Assembly: GCF_022760965.1 (NCBI RefSeq)
Contig: NZ_JAKVIJ010000001.1
Span: forward strand, 434,001 to 498,000
Source: Simplicispira sedimenti
GTDB taxonomy: Bacteria > Pseudomonadota > Gammaproteobacteria > Burkholderiales > Burkholderiaceae_C
Direction: 5' to 3'
DNA length: 64,000 nucleotides
The notes under the pieces are model-generated. The model was given only the letters and a program-made list of their open reading frames with translations, made no database searches and was not told the DNA's origin. Each line of letters begins with the position of its first letter. Position 1 is the first letter of the stretch. The translations under genes and the position numbers were made by a program. Shown piece by piece: positions 26,986-35,789 of this stretch.

Positions 26986-27047
26986 TGCCTTTGCCCCCCA
27001 GCCGCCACGATCATCCGGGCTTTGCAGAACCCCCCGGAGACATCCCC

Positions 27048-28709
27048 ATGACCCTCGGCCTTGCGCTGTTGCGCGCCCTCAAGAACCACGGTGCGCAGGA
27101 AATTTTTGGCATTCCCGGCGACTTCATCCTGCCGCTGTTCAAGCAGATCGAGGAAAGCAACATCCTCCCCCTGGTCACGCTGAGCCACGAGCCCGCGCTG
27201 GGCTTTGCCGCCGACGCCGCCGCGCGCATGCACTGCGGCCTGGGCGTGGTGGCGGTCACCTACGGCGCGGGCGCGCTCAACGTGGTCAACGCCGTGGCCA
27301 GCGCCTACGCCGAGCGCTCGCCGCTGGTCATCCTGGCCGGCTGCCCCGGCGAGGTGGAGGCGCATTCGGGCCTGGTGCTGCACCACCAGGTGCGCCACAT
27401 CGACTCGCAGTGGCGCATCTTCAGCGAAATCACCTGCGACCAGGTGCGCCTGTCCAACCCCGAGACGGCGCCCAAGGACATTGCCCGCGTGCTGCGCAAC
27501 TGCCTGGAGCTGTCGCAGCCCGTGCTGATCGAGGTGCCGCGCGACATGACGCTGCACCCCATGGCCGAGGTGCCGGTGCTGCCGCCCAGCGCCTTCAGTG
27601 CGGATGCCGTGGCCGAGTGCGCGGATGAATGGATGGCGCGCATCCAGGCCGCCAAGCGCCCGGTGCTGGTGGTGGACGTGGAGGTGCGGCGCTTTGGCAT
27701 CGAGGCGCGCGTGGCCGAACTGGCGCGCCGCCTGCAGCTGCCCGTGCTCACCACCTTCATGGGGCGCGGCCTGCTGGCCGACGACGGCGTGCACTCCGGC
27801 GTGCAGCTGCACGGCACCTACCTCGGCGTGGCCGGCGCGCCCGAGACCAGCGCGCTGCTCGACGACTCCGACCTCCCCGTGATGCTGGGCGCCATCCTGT
27901 CGGACAACAACTTCGGCGTGAGCGCGCAGCGCATGGACTTCCGCCGCGCGCTGATTGCAGCGCACCGCGAGGCGCGCGTGGGCCACCACCTGTACCAGAA
28001 CATCCCGCTGGCCGCGCTGGTCGAGGCGCTGCTGGAGCGCGCCCCGGCCGCGGGCCAGCGCACCGCGCACGCGCAGCCGCCGAAGCTGGAATACCCCACG
28101 GGCCTGGTGGCCGACGACGCACCGGTGTGCGCGGCCGACCTGAGCCGCGCGCTCAACGACCGCATCCTGGCGCACGGGCCCATGAACATCGTCTCCGACA
28201 TCGGCGACTGCCTGTTCGCCGCCATGGAGCTGATGCCCACGCCGCTGGTGGCGCCGGGCTACTACGCCACCATGGGCTTTGGCGTGCCGGCCGGCATCGG
28301 TGCGCAGGTGGCCACGGGCCAGCGCAGCCTGATCCTGGTGGGCGACGGCGCCTTCCAGATGACGGGCTGGGAGCTGGGCAACTGCCCGCGCCTGGGGCTG
28401 GACCCCATCGTCATCGTGCTCAACAACCAGACCTGGGAAATGATCCGCGCCTTCCAGACCGAGTCGCGCTGCGCCGCGCTGGGCGACTGGCACCTGGCCG
28501 ACGCCGCCGACGCCCTGGGCGGGCGCGGCCACCGCGTGCACACGCGCGCCCAGTTCAAGGCCGCGCTGGATGCCGCCTACGCCGAGCGCGGGCGCTTCCA
28601 GCTCATCGAGCTGATGGTGCCGCCGGGCGACAGCACGCCTACGCTGCGCCGCTTCTCCGAAGGCATCCGCGCGCTGCGTGCGCGGGCCGCGGCGGCCGCC
28701 ACCACCTGA
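27048..28709 (+). CDS. ipdC: Thiamine-diphosphate 2-keto-acid decarboxylase (indole-/phenylpyruvate decarboxylase type)
   Basis: 553 residues with the three ThDP-enzyme domains. The N-terminal Pyr domain has GIPGDFILPLFKQIE and SHEPALGFAADAAAR with the catalytic Glu. The C-terminal PP domain has GDGAFQMTGWELGN followed by LNNQTWEM, the Mg/ThDP motif. Non-oxidative decarboxylation of an aryl-pyruvate to the aldehyde is expected. The following aldehyde dehydrogenase would oxidise the aldehyde to the acid, as in the Ehrlich-type route to phenylacetate or indole-3-acetate. CCGGAGA precedes ATG 27048, so the in-frame 26985 start is rejected. Substrate preference cannot be settled. Confidence 0.85.
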   Translation: MTLGLALLRALKNHGAQEIFGIPGDFILPLFKQIEESNILPLVTLSHEPALGFAADAAARMHCGLGVVAVTYGAGALNVVNAVASAYAERSPLVILAGCPGEVEAHSGLVLHHQVRHIDSQWRIFSEITCDQVRLSNPETAPKDIARVLRNCLELSQPVLIEVPRDMTLHPMAEVPVLPPSAFSADAVAECADEWMARIQAAKRPVLVVDVEVRRFGIEARVAELARRLQLPVLTTFMGRGLLADDGVHSGVQLHGTYLGVAGAPETSALLDDSDLPVMLGAILSDNNFGVSAQRMDFRRALIAAHREARVGHHLYQNIPLAALVEALLERAPAAGQRTAHAQPPKLEYPTGLVADDAPVCAADLSRALNDRILAHGPMNIVSDIGDCLFAAMELMPTPLVAPGYYATMGFGVPAGIGAQVATGQRSLILVGDGAFQMTGWELGNCPRLGLDPIVIVLNNQTWEMIRAFQTESRCAALGDWHLADAADALGGRGHRVHTRAQFKAALDAAYAERGRFQLIELMVPPGDSTPTLRRFSEGIRALRARAAAAATT

Positions 28710-28823
28710 TTGCTTCCCCCGCGCGGGGAATGCTCCGCAAGCCCCGCGCAGACGGGGCCGGGAGCGGCGCATCCGCGCCTTGCCTCGCGCTCTTTTGCCA
28801 GCCCACCACCCCAGGAGACAACC

Positions 28824-30230
28824 ATGCCCGACTTCACCCTCACCATTGGCGGCCAGAACGTCGCGGGCGCCGCCCGCCCGATTCCGGTCATCGACCCGTC
28901 CACCGGCCAGGCCTTCACTGAAAGCCCCGCTGCCACCGTGGCCCAGCTCGACCAGGCGGTCGATGCCGCCGCCCAGGCCTTCGCCACCTGGCAGCACAGC
29001 AGCCACGCCGAGCGCAGCGCCGCGCTGGAGCGCGTGGCCGGGGCCATCGAACAGCACGCGGCCGAGCTGGCCGACCTTGTCGTGCGCGAGCAGGGCAAGC
29101 CCCTGGCGCTGGCGCAGATGGAAGTGGGCGGCGCCGTGGCCTGGACGCGCGCCGCCGCCGCGCTGTTGATTCCGGTCGAGGTGATTGAGCAGCGCGAAGG
29201 CAAGCGCATTGAGCTGCACCGCAAGCCGCTGGGCGTGGTCGGATCGATCACGCCGTGGAACTGGCCGCTGATGATCGCCGTGTGGCACATCATGCCGGCG
29301 CTGCGCGCGGGCAATGCGGTGGTCATCAAGCCCTCGCCGTTCACGCCGCTGTCCACGCTGCGCCTGGTGCAGATCATGGCCTCCGTGCTGCCTGCCGGCC
29401 TGGTCAACAGCGTGGTGGGCGAGGCCGAGGTGGGCCAGGCCATGGCCGAGCACCCGGGCATTGCCAAGCTGGTGTTCACCGGCTCCACGCGCACGGGCCA
29501 GGACATCGTGCGGCGCGCGGCGGGCAACCTCAAGCGCCTGACGCTGGAACTGGGGGGCAACGACGCGGCCATCGTGCTGCCGGGCACCGACACCGCCGCG
29601 ATCGCCGAGGGCCTGTTCGCCACCGCCTTCCTCAACATGGGCCAGACCTGCGCCGCGCTCAAGCGCCTGTACGTGCACGAGAGCCAGGTCGATGCCGTGT
29701 GCGAGCAGCTCGCCGCCATCGCCGCACGCCAGGTGCTGGGCGGCGGCCTGGAGCCGGGCGTCACCTTCGGCCCGGTGCAGAACGCGCCGCAGCTCGCGCG
29801 CGTCGAGGAACTGGTGCAGGATGCCCGCGCCCAGGGCGCGCGCATCGTCTGCGGCGGCCAGCGGCTGGACCGGCCGGGCTACTTCTACGCGCCCACCATC
29901 GTCGCGGGCCTTTCCAACGGCGCGCGCCTGGTGGACGAAGAGCAGTTCGGCCCTGTGCTGCCCGTCATCGCCTACCGTACGGTCGATGAAGCCGTGGCGC
30001 TGGCCAATGCCAGCAGCATGGGCCTGGGCGGCTCAGTCTGGGGTGAGGTGCAGGCCGCCACGGCTCTGGCGCCGCGCCTGGAGTGCGGCACGGTCTGGGT
30101 CAACGGCCATGCGGAGGTGCTGCCGCACTGCCCGTTTGGCGGCAGCAAGATGTCGGGCGTGGGCGTGGAGTTCGGCCTGGACGGCCTGCTCGAATACACC
30201 CAGCCGCAGCTGCTGAACATCAACGGCTGA
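28824..30230 (+). CDS. NAD(P)-dependent aldehyde dehydrogenase
   Basis: 468 residues. Visible ALDH landmarks are GSITPWNWPLM, NAVVIKPSPFTP, FTGSTRTGQDI, catalytic Glu in LELGGNDA, nucleophile Cys in NMGQTCAALKR, and EEQFGPVLPVIAY. A strong CCAGGAGA site precedes ATG 28824. It is 114 bp downstream of the keto-acid decarboxylase, with a short GC-rich hairpin (CCCCGCGCGGGG) between them. It most likely oxidises the aldehyde that enzyme makes, though the family is broad. Confidence 0.88.
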   Translation: MPDFTLTIGGQNVAGAARPIPVIDPSTGQAFTESPAATVAQLDQAVDAAAQAFATWQHSSHAERSAALERVAGAIEQHAAELADLVVREQGKPLALAQMEVGGAVAWTRAAAALLIPVEVIEQREGKRIELHRKPLGVVGSITPWNWPLMIAVWHIMPALRAGNAVVIKPSPFTPLSTLRLVQIMASVLPAGLVNSVVGEAEVGQAMAEHPGIAKLVFTGSTRTGQDIVRRAAGNLKRLTLELGGNDAAIVLPGTDTAAIAEGLFATAFLNMGQTCAALKRLYVHESQVDAVCEQLAAIAARQVLGGGLEPGVTFGPVQNAPQLARVEELVQDARAQGARIVCGGQRLDRPGYFYAPTIVAGLSNGARLVDEEQFGPVLPVIAYRTVDEAVALANASSMGLGGSVWGEVQAATALAPRLECGTVWVNGHAEVLPHCPFGGSKMSGVGVEFGLDGLLEYTQPQLLNING

Positions 30231-30247
30231 GGCAAGGCAGCAGCGCG

Positions 30248-30793
30248 ATGGACACCTACCTCGCCCTGGTGCGCGCCCAGCCCCTGGCCATGGCCATGCT
30301 TCAGTTCGCCGTGCTTGGCACGCTGGGCGACCTGCTCGGCGCCTGGCTGGCGGCGCGCCGCGTGCACTGGCCGCTGGGCGGCGGCCTGTGGTGGCGCAAG
30401 ATGGTCAAGTGGGCGCTGCTGGCCGTGCCGATCAAGGTGGCTTTCGTGGGCTATGCGGGCTTCGTGCAGGCGCTCGCCGCCCACGGCTGGCTGCCTGCGG
30501 GCGAGCCGCTGCTGCTGGCGCTGGCCACCTCCGTGGCCATCAACCTGCAGTTCGGCCCGCTGCTGGTGCTGGGCCACCGCTGGCTCAACAACCGCATCAG
30601 CGGCACCCGCGGCTGGCAGCACATCGACCGCAGCCTGTGGAGCCTGGCTTGGTTCTGGGTGCCCGCGCACGCCGTCACCTTCGCGCTGCCGCCGGACTGG
30701 CGCATCGGCCTGGCGGCGCTGTGGTCGGTGGTGCTGGGGCTGATTCTGGGCATGTACAGCCCGGTGCGCCAGCGCCCGGCGGCGGCGGCCTGA
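30248..30793 (+). CDS. Mpv17/PMP22-like membrane protein
   Basis: 181 residues with about four hydrophobic helices. The C-terminal block SLWSLAWFWVPAHAVTFALP followed by WRIGLAALWSVVLGLILGMYSP resembles the W-x-x-W-P/N-F-x-P...R...W signature of the Mpv17/PMP22 family. It starts 17 bp after the aldehyde dehydrogenase and so ends the same operon. The role in bacteria is not established. Assignment moderate. Confidence 0.65.
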   Translation: MDTYLALVRAQPLAMAMLQFAVLGTLGDLLGAWLAARRVHWPLGGGLWWRKMVKWALLAVPIKVAFVGYAGFVQALAAHGWLPAGEPLLLALATSVAINLQFGPLLVLGHRWLNNRISGTRGWQHIDRSLWSLAWFWVPAHAVTFALPPDWRIGLAALWSVVLGLILGMYSPVRQRPAAAA

Positions 30794-30811
30794 GTGTGAT
30801 ACTTTAGTAAA

Positions 30812-30871
30812 AAATATCTATTCATGTGCGGTGCTTGCAAGAATGAAAACAGCGAATAAATATCTATTCAT
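30812..30871 (+). repeat. Pair of 14-bp direct repeats before the HipA-like gene
   Basis: AAATATCTATTCAT at 30812-30825 and again at 30858-30871, 46 bp apart start to start. The second copy runs into the -10 element, so both may be operators for autorepression by the HTH of the downstream protein. Confidence 0.7.
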
Positions 30872-30882
30872 ATAATGCTGCA
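30871..30882 (+). promoter_or_regulatory. -10 element placing the transcript start at the ATG
   Basis: A perfect TATAAT (30871-30876) lies 5 bp before ATG 30882. Transcription would begin at or next to the start codon, giving a leaderless mRNA. No ribosome site is present. No strong -35 is seen. Confidence 0.6.
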
Positions 30883-32234
30883 TGGCAGCACCTACCCCCC
30901 ATACTGAAGGCATCCTGCAAGCCCTGCGTCGCCACGGCGGCGTGGCCACCAGCGCGCAACTGGTGGACGCGCTGGGTGTGAGCCAGCCCACGGTGTCGCG
31001 CGCGCTGGCGCCGCTGGTGCGCGCGGGCCGGGTGCGCAAGGTGGGCGCGGCGCGCTCGCAGCGCTACCTGCTGCCGCGCGCGGTGGCGGGGGTGGGTGAC
31101 GACATCCCCATCCTGCGCGTCAACACCGCAGGCGTGCCCGCACCCTTTGGCCGCATGGTGCCGCTGGTGGGCGGGGCCTTTTGGGTGGATGAAGTGGACG
31201 GCGTGAGCGAGCGCCACGATGGCCTGCCCTGGTTCTTGTCCGACATGCGGCCCCAGGGCTTCATGGGGCGCAACTTTGCGCAACTGCACCCCGAGCTGCA
31301 ACTGCCCCAGGACCCGCGCCACTGGTCCGACGACGACATGCTGCGCGCCCTGGCGCTGCGCGGCGAGGACCTGCCGGGCAACCTGATCGTGGGCGACGCC
31401 TCGCTCGCGCGCTTTCACACCCTCAGCCAGCGCCTGGCGCGGGCCGCCTCGCCCGACGACTACCCGCTGCTGGCGCGCAGCGCGCTGCAGGGGCAGTTGC
31501 CGGGCTCGTCCGCCGGGGGCGAGCAGCCCAAGTTCTGCTGCGTGACGCAGGGGCGCAGCGTGATCGTGAAGTTCTCCGGCGCGCTCGACACCCCTGCCGA
31601 CCAGCGCACCCGCGACCTGCTGCACTGCGAGCACCTGGCCCTGCAGGTGCTGGCCCAGGCGGGCCTGCCCGCTGCGCCCTCGCAGGTGTTTGAGCGTTCG
31701 GGCCGGGTGTTTCTGGAGTCCGAGCGTTTTGACCGCTGCGCGCCCTGGCTGGACGATCCGGCGGGTGCGCCGCCGGGGCGCATCGGCATGGTCTCGCTGC
31801 TGGTGTACGACGCGCAGTACGTGGGCGAAATGGACCACTGGGCCGCCACTGCCCAGCGCATGCAGGCGCGCGGCCTGCTCACCCCCGAGGACGCCCGCAC
31901 CCTGCGCCTGCTGGACGCCTACGGCGCACTCATCGGCAATACCGACCGGCACTACGGCAACATCTCGCTGGTACTGGTGGAGGACGACTGGCGCCTCTCG
32001 CCCACCTACGACATGCTGCCCATGCTCTACATGCCCATCGCGGGCGAGCTGGTGCCGCAAACCCTGGCCCCCGACCGCATGGTGCCCACGGCGGCCACGC
32101 TCGAGGTGTGGCCGCAGGCGCGCGCGCTGGCGCGGGAGTTCTGGTGCGCCGTGGCCGACGACGCGCGGATTTCGCAGGCCTTCCGGGAGATCGCTGGCAC
32201 CCATGCGGCCCAGTGCACCCCTGCGCTGCCTTGA
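30882..32234 (+). CDS. HipA-like kinase with fused N-terminal HTH (YjjJ type)
   Basis: 450 residues. Residues ~1-65 are a winged-HTH (ILQALRRHGGVATSAQLVDAL...QPTVSRALAPLVRAGRV). The rest is a HipA-type Ser/Thr kinase: SAGGEQPKF for the nucleotide loop, VIVKFS, ESERFDR, the catalytic-loop Asp and Asn in IGNTDRHYGNISL, and LSPTYDMLPM for the metal-binding Asp. Classical HipBA has a separate HipB antitoxin; here the DNA-binding part is fused, as in E. coli YjjJ, and no separate antitoxin gene adjoins. Probable persistence/growth-control kinase; target unknown. Confidence 0.85.
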   Translation: MAAPTPHTEGILQALRRHGGVATSAQLVDALGVSQPTVSRALAPLVRAGRVRKVGAARSQRYLLPRAVAGVGDDIPILRVNTAGVPAPFGRMVPLVGGAFWVDEVDGVSERHDGLPWFLSDMRPQGFMGRNFAQLHPELQLPQDPRHWSDDDMLRALALRGEDLPGNLIVGDASLARFHTLSQRLARAASPDDYPLLARSALQGQLPGSSAGGEQPKFCCVTQGRSVIVKFSGALDTPADQRTRDLLHCEHLALQVLAQAGLPAAPSQVFERSGRVFLESERFDRCAPWLDDPAGAPPGRIGMVSLLVYDAQYVGEMDHWAATAQRMQARGLLTPEDARTLRLLDAYGALIGNTDRHYGNISLVLVEDDWRLSPTYDMLPMLYMPIAGELVPQTLAPDRMVPTAATLEVWPQARALAREFWCAVADDARISQAFREIAGTHAAQCTPALP

Positions 32235-32379
32235 CCCCGTACCGCCGTACGCCACCAGGTCGGTGCTAGGATGAATCGGCGCTGGTAAAGCGCTGCGCCT
32301 GCCTTGCGGCGGCGTTCACGCACCGGCGTTGGCGGAGTGCGTTCCGTGCGTATCTGTTGTCTTCTCCCGGAGGTAGAGC

Positions 32380-33666
32380 ATGTTCAAGTTGCTGCGTCGT
32401 TGGCGTTCTGCGGTCTGGGTGTTGCGGGCGCTGGATCGCTCCACGGCCATCGTGCACCTGGGCCTGGATGGCAAGGTCATCAAGGCCAACCCCCTGTTTG
32501 GTGACATCTTTGGTTTTAGGCCGCAGGAGCTGGAGGGCCAGCCGCACGCCACGCTGTGCCTGCCGGACTATGCCGCCAGCGCGCAGTACCAGGAGTTCTG
32601 GCGACGCCTGCGCGCCGGAGAGGCCTTTGGTGGCCTGTTCCAGCGCCGCCACAAGGACGGTCATCTGGTCTGGCTGCGTGCCACCTACAACCCGGTGTTC
32701 GACGCCGCCGGACGGGTGACGCGCATCGTCAAGCTGGCCTCGGACGTGACCGCGCAGGTGGAGGGCCGCCTGCGCAGCACCGGCGTGCTGGAGGCCATCG
32801 ACCGGTCCATGGCCGTGATCGCTTTCAGCCCCGACGGCCATGTCCAACACGCCAACGACAACTTTCTGCAATGCATGGGCTACCAGTTGGACGACGTGCT
32901 GGGGCAGCACCACCGCATGTTCTGTGCGCGTGACTACGCAGCCAGCCCTGCCTACGCCTCGTTCTGGGACGGTTTGCGCCAGGGGCGCTACCACCAGGGG
33001 CAGGTGCAGCGGGTGAACCGCCAGGGCCGCACCGTGTGGCTGGAGGCCAGCTACAACCCCGTCTTCACCCAGGAGGGCACCGTCTCTGGCGTGGTGAAGG
33101 TGGCCACCGACATCACCGACAAGGTGCTGCAAGGCCAGGCGCGCCAGCAGGGGGTGGACACGGCCTACCAGATCGCGCAGGAGACACAAGGCCTCTCCAC
33201 GCAGAGCGGGCACACGGTGCAGCAGGCGGTGCAGCGCATTGAGGCCATGGCGGCGGCCTTTGAGGACGCGGTGCAGCGCGTGACGGCGCTGGGCCGACAG
33301 ACCCAGGGCATTGGCGCCACCGTGGGCGCGATCCGGCGCGTGGCCGACCAGACCAATCTGCTGGCGCTCAATGCCGCCGTGGAGGCCGCGCGGGCCGGGG
33401 AGTCCGGGCGCGGCTTTGCGGTGGTGGCGGGCGAGGTGCGCCAACTGGCGGCCAACAGCAAGGAGGCCACGGACGACATCAGCCAGACCATTGCCGCCAT
33501 CCAGACCGAAGTGGCCGCCCTCACCGCGACCATGCAGGCCGGACTGGCCACGGTGCAGGAGGGGGTGGTTCTGGCCAACCAGGCCGTGCAGTCCATGGAC
33601 CTGATCCAGCAGGATGCGCGCAAGGTGGTGGACGCCGTGCAGGCCTTGCGCTCCGACGGCGGCTGA
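32380..33666 (+). CDS. Soluble chemoreceptor with two PAS domains (BdlA-like)
   Basis: 428 residues, no transmembrane helix. PAS1 (~15-130) and PAS2 (~135-252) share the YNPVFD...GRVTRIVKLASDVT and YNPVFT...GVVKVATDIT endings. The C-terminal ~175 residues are an MCP signalling domain with tip ADQTNLLALNAAVEAARAGE and GRGFAVVAGEVRQLA. The two-PAS plus cytoplasmic MCP layout and length match BdlA, a Pseudomonas biofilm-dispersal regulator. Cofactor (heme or FAD) cannot be read directly. GGAGG precedes the ATG. Monocistronic, converging with recQ. Confidence 0.9.
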   Translation: MFKLLRRWRSAVWVLRALDRSTAIVHLGLDGKVIKANPLFGDIFGFRPQELEGQPHATLCLPDYAASAQYQEFWRRLRAGEAFGGLFQRRHKDGHLVWLRATYNPVFDAAGRVTRIVKLASDVTAQVEGRLRSTGVLEAIDRSMAVIAFSPDGHVQHANDNFLQCMGYQLDDVLGQHHRMFCARDYAASPAYASFWDGLRQGRYHQGQVQRVNRQGRTVWLEASYNPVFTQEGTVSGVVKVATDITDKVLQGQARQQGVDTAYQIAQETQGLSTQSGHTVQQAVQRIEAMAAAFEDAVQRVTALGRQTQGIGATVGAIRRVADQTNLLALNAAVEAARAGESGRGFAVVAGEVRQLAANSKEATDDISQTIAAIQTEVAALTATMQAGLATVQEGVVLANQAVQSMDLIQQDARKVVDAVQALRSDGG

Positions 33667-33685
33667 GCAGGCCTGCGGTGCGGCG

Positions 33686-35545
33686 TCAGACCGCGCGCAC
33701 CACGCGCAGCACGTCTTCGCCGTAGGCTTCGAGCTTTTTCGCGCCCATGCCGCTGATGCCCTGCAGGTCGTCCAGCGTGGCTGGGCAGCGCTCGGCAATC
33801 GCCGCCAGCGTGGCGTCGTGGAAGATCACGTAGGCCGGCAAGTTGTGCTCGCGCGCCACCTCGGCGCGCCAGGTCTTGAGGTTGATGAAGCGCACCTGCG
33901 CCTCCTGGCCCAGGTTGGCGGCGGCTGCAGGCGGCGCGCTCGCGCGGCGCGCCTTCTTGGGCGCGGCGTGGGCCGTGGCCTCGCGCAGCAGCACGCTTTG
34001 TTCGCCGCGCAGCACGGGGCGCGAGCCGTCGGTGAGGGTCAGCGTGTCGAAGCTGTGGCCGTTTTCCATGCTCACCTTGTGCAGGCCCACGGCGCCGGTG
34101 GCCAGCAGTTGGCGCAGCACGCCGCGCAACTGCGCCTCGGTGTACTCCTTGCCCAGGCCGAAGGTGGAGAGCTTGTCGTGCCCGAACTGCTGCACCTTCT
34201 CGGTGTCCTTGCCGCGCACGATGTCCATGATGTGGCCGGTGCCGAAGGTCAGGCCGCTGGCCGCATGCACGCGGTAGATGGTGGAGAGCAGCTTGCGCGC
34301 CGCGTCGGTGCCGTCCCACACCGGCGGCGGGTTCAGGCAGTTGTCGCAATTGCCGCAGGGCTGTGAACTCTCGCCAAAGTAGGCCAGCAGACGCACGCGC
34401 CGGCAGTCCGTGGCCTCGGCCAGGCCCAGCAGGGCGTCGAGCTTGCCGCGCATCACGGCCTTGAACTCCTCGGCGGCGGGGCTCTCGTCGATCATGCGGC
34501 GCTGGTTCACCACGTCGTTCAGGCCGTAGGCCATCCAGGCGTCGGCGGGAAGGCCGTCGCGGCCGGCGCGGCCGGTTTCCTGGTAGTAGCCCTCGATGTT
34601 CTTGGGCATGTCCACGTGGGCCACAAAGCGCACGTCGGGCTTGTCGATGCCCATGCCGAAGGCAATGGTCGCCACCATCACGATGCCTTCCTCGCGCAGG
34701 AAGCGGTCCTGGTGGCGCTGGCGCACTTCTGGCGCCAGGCCCGCGTGGTAGGGCAGGGCGTTGAGGCCGGCCTCGCACAGCGTGTCGGCCAGCTCCTCCA
34801 CGCGCTTGCGCGACTGGCAATAGACCACGCCCGCGTCCTCGGGGTGTTCGCGCTCGATGAAGCGCAGCAGCTGCGTGGTGGCGTCCTTCTTTTCCTCGAT
34901 GCGGTAGCGGATGTTGGGCCGGTCGAAGCTGCTGACGAACTGCCGCGCCTCCTGCAGCTGCAGGCGCTCGACGATGTCGGCGCGCGTTAGCGCATCGGCC
35001 GTGGCCGTGAGGGCAATGCGCGGCACACTGGCGTAGCGCTCGTGCAGCACGGTGAGCTGGCGGTACTCGGGCCGGAAGTCGTGCCCCCACTGGCTCACGC
35101 AGTGCGCCTCGTCGATGGCGAACATCGACAGTTGGCCGCGCTGGTGCAGGCCATCCAGCAGTTCCAGGAAGCGTGGCGTGGTCAGCCGCTCGGGCGCGGC
35201 GTAGAGCAGGGTGATCTCGCCGCGCGCCAGGCGCCGCTCCACGTCCAGCGCCTGCTGCCAGTCCAGCGTGGAATTGAGGAAGGCCGCCTCCACGCCCGCC
35301 TCGTGCAGCGCGCCCACCTGGTCGTGCATCAGCGCGATCAGTGGCGACACCACGATGGCCACGCCCTGGCCCGCCCGCTGGCGAGCGATGGCCGGCACCT
35401 GGTAGCACAGGCTTTTGCCGCCGCCCGTAGGCATGAGCACCAGCGCGTCGCCGCCCGCCACCACATGCGCCACGATGGCCTCCTGCGGGCCACGAAAGCG
35501 CTCGTAGCCGAAGACGTCTTTCAGGATGGAATGCGCGGGGGACAA
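33686..35545 (-). CDS. recQ: ATP-dependent DNA helicase RecQ
   Basis: 619 residues if started at TTG 35545. Helicase motifs are LMPTGGGKSLCYQVPA, DEAH, TATAD, YCQSRKRVEELAD, GMGIDKPDVRFVAH and ETGRAGRDGLP. A RQC zinc site (CRRVRL...CGNCDNC) and a C-terminal HRDC domain (last ~80 residues) follow. The frame stays open upstream to 35857 but that part has no helicase similarity and overlaps the divergent spy-like gene and a dispersed repeat. I therefore prefer TTG 35545, preceded by AAGAG. The start remains uncertain. Acts in recombination and fork repair. Confidence 0.9.
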   Translation of the reverse strand: MSPAHSILKDVFGYERFRGPQEAIVAHVVAGGDALVLMPTGGGKSLCYQVPAIARQRAGQGVAIVVSPLIALMHDQVGALHEAGVEAAFLNSTLDWQQALDVERRLARGEITLLYAAPERLTTPRFLELLDGLHQRGQLSMFAIDEAHCVSQWGHDFRPEYRQLTVLHERYASVPRIALTATADALTRADIVERLQLQEARQFVSSFDRPNIRYRIEEKKDATTQLLRFIEREHPEDAGVVYCQSRKRVEELADTLCEAGLNALPYHAGLAPEVRQRHQDRFLREEGIVMVATIAFGMGIDKPDVRFVAHVDMPKNIEGYYQETGRAGRDGLPADAWMAYGLNDVVNQRRMIDESPAAEEFKAVMRGKLDALLGLAEATDCRRVRLLAYFGESSQPCGNCDNCLNPPPVWDGTDAARKLLSTIYRVHAASGLTFGTGHIMDIVRGKDTEKVQQFGHDKLSTFGLGKEYTEAQLRGVLRQLLATGAVGLHKVSMENGHSFDTLTLTDGSRPVLRGEQSVLLREATAHAAPKKARRASAPPAAAANLGQEAQVRFINLKTWRAEVAREHNLPAYVIFHDATLAAIAERCPATLDDLQGISGMGAKKLEAYGEDVLRVVRAV

Positions 35546-35555
35546 ACGGATGCTC

Positions 35556-35609
35556 TTGAATGTATAGCTGCTGGCGCTTGATGGACGGGCGCTGGAGGCT
35601 GTTTTTGTT
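35556..35609 (-). repeat. Dispersed AGCTAT repeat, copy B
   Basis: On the minus strand, AGCGCCCGTCCATCAAGCGC is followed by CAGCAGCTATACATTCAAG. It lies just upstream of the preferred recQ start and stays in frame with recQ, so an automatic caller could translate it as an N-terminal extension. Confidence 0.65.
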
Positions 35610-35789
35610 TGAAATACCGGGCGCGTTGCGCGTCCGGCCTGCGTAATTATCGGTAATCGCGCGGCAGGCCCTGGCCGGGGCACCGCTGAAACAAACCGAA
35701 ATAAACCGAAACCGCGCGGAGAAGACGCCAGCGCGCCCGCGCCGCACCATGGAGGCCATGTTCCACCGCGTCTCGAAAGGACCCGCACC

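Larger units (their letters stand above)
26256..27047. other. Non-coding stretch between the defence operon and the decarboxylase operon
   Basis: Bases 26256-26340 are strongly A/T-rich and likely hold the leftward promoter. Bases 26440-26780 hold diverged inverted repeats (separate entry). From 26870 the DNA is again A/T-rich, with an imperfect dyad (TGCACACAATT near 26905, AATTGTGCA near 26936) and an FNR-like box before the decarboxylase. Short ORFs here on both strands overlap each other and have no family likeness. Confidence 0.6.

Noticed and set aside
26982..29678. 898-residue open frame antisense to the decarboxylase and dehydrogenase
   Set aside because: Shadow of two well-recognised enzymes; composition is typical of GC-rich antisense frames.
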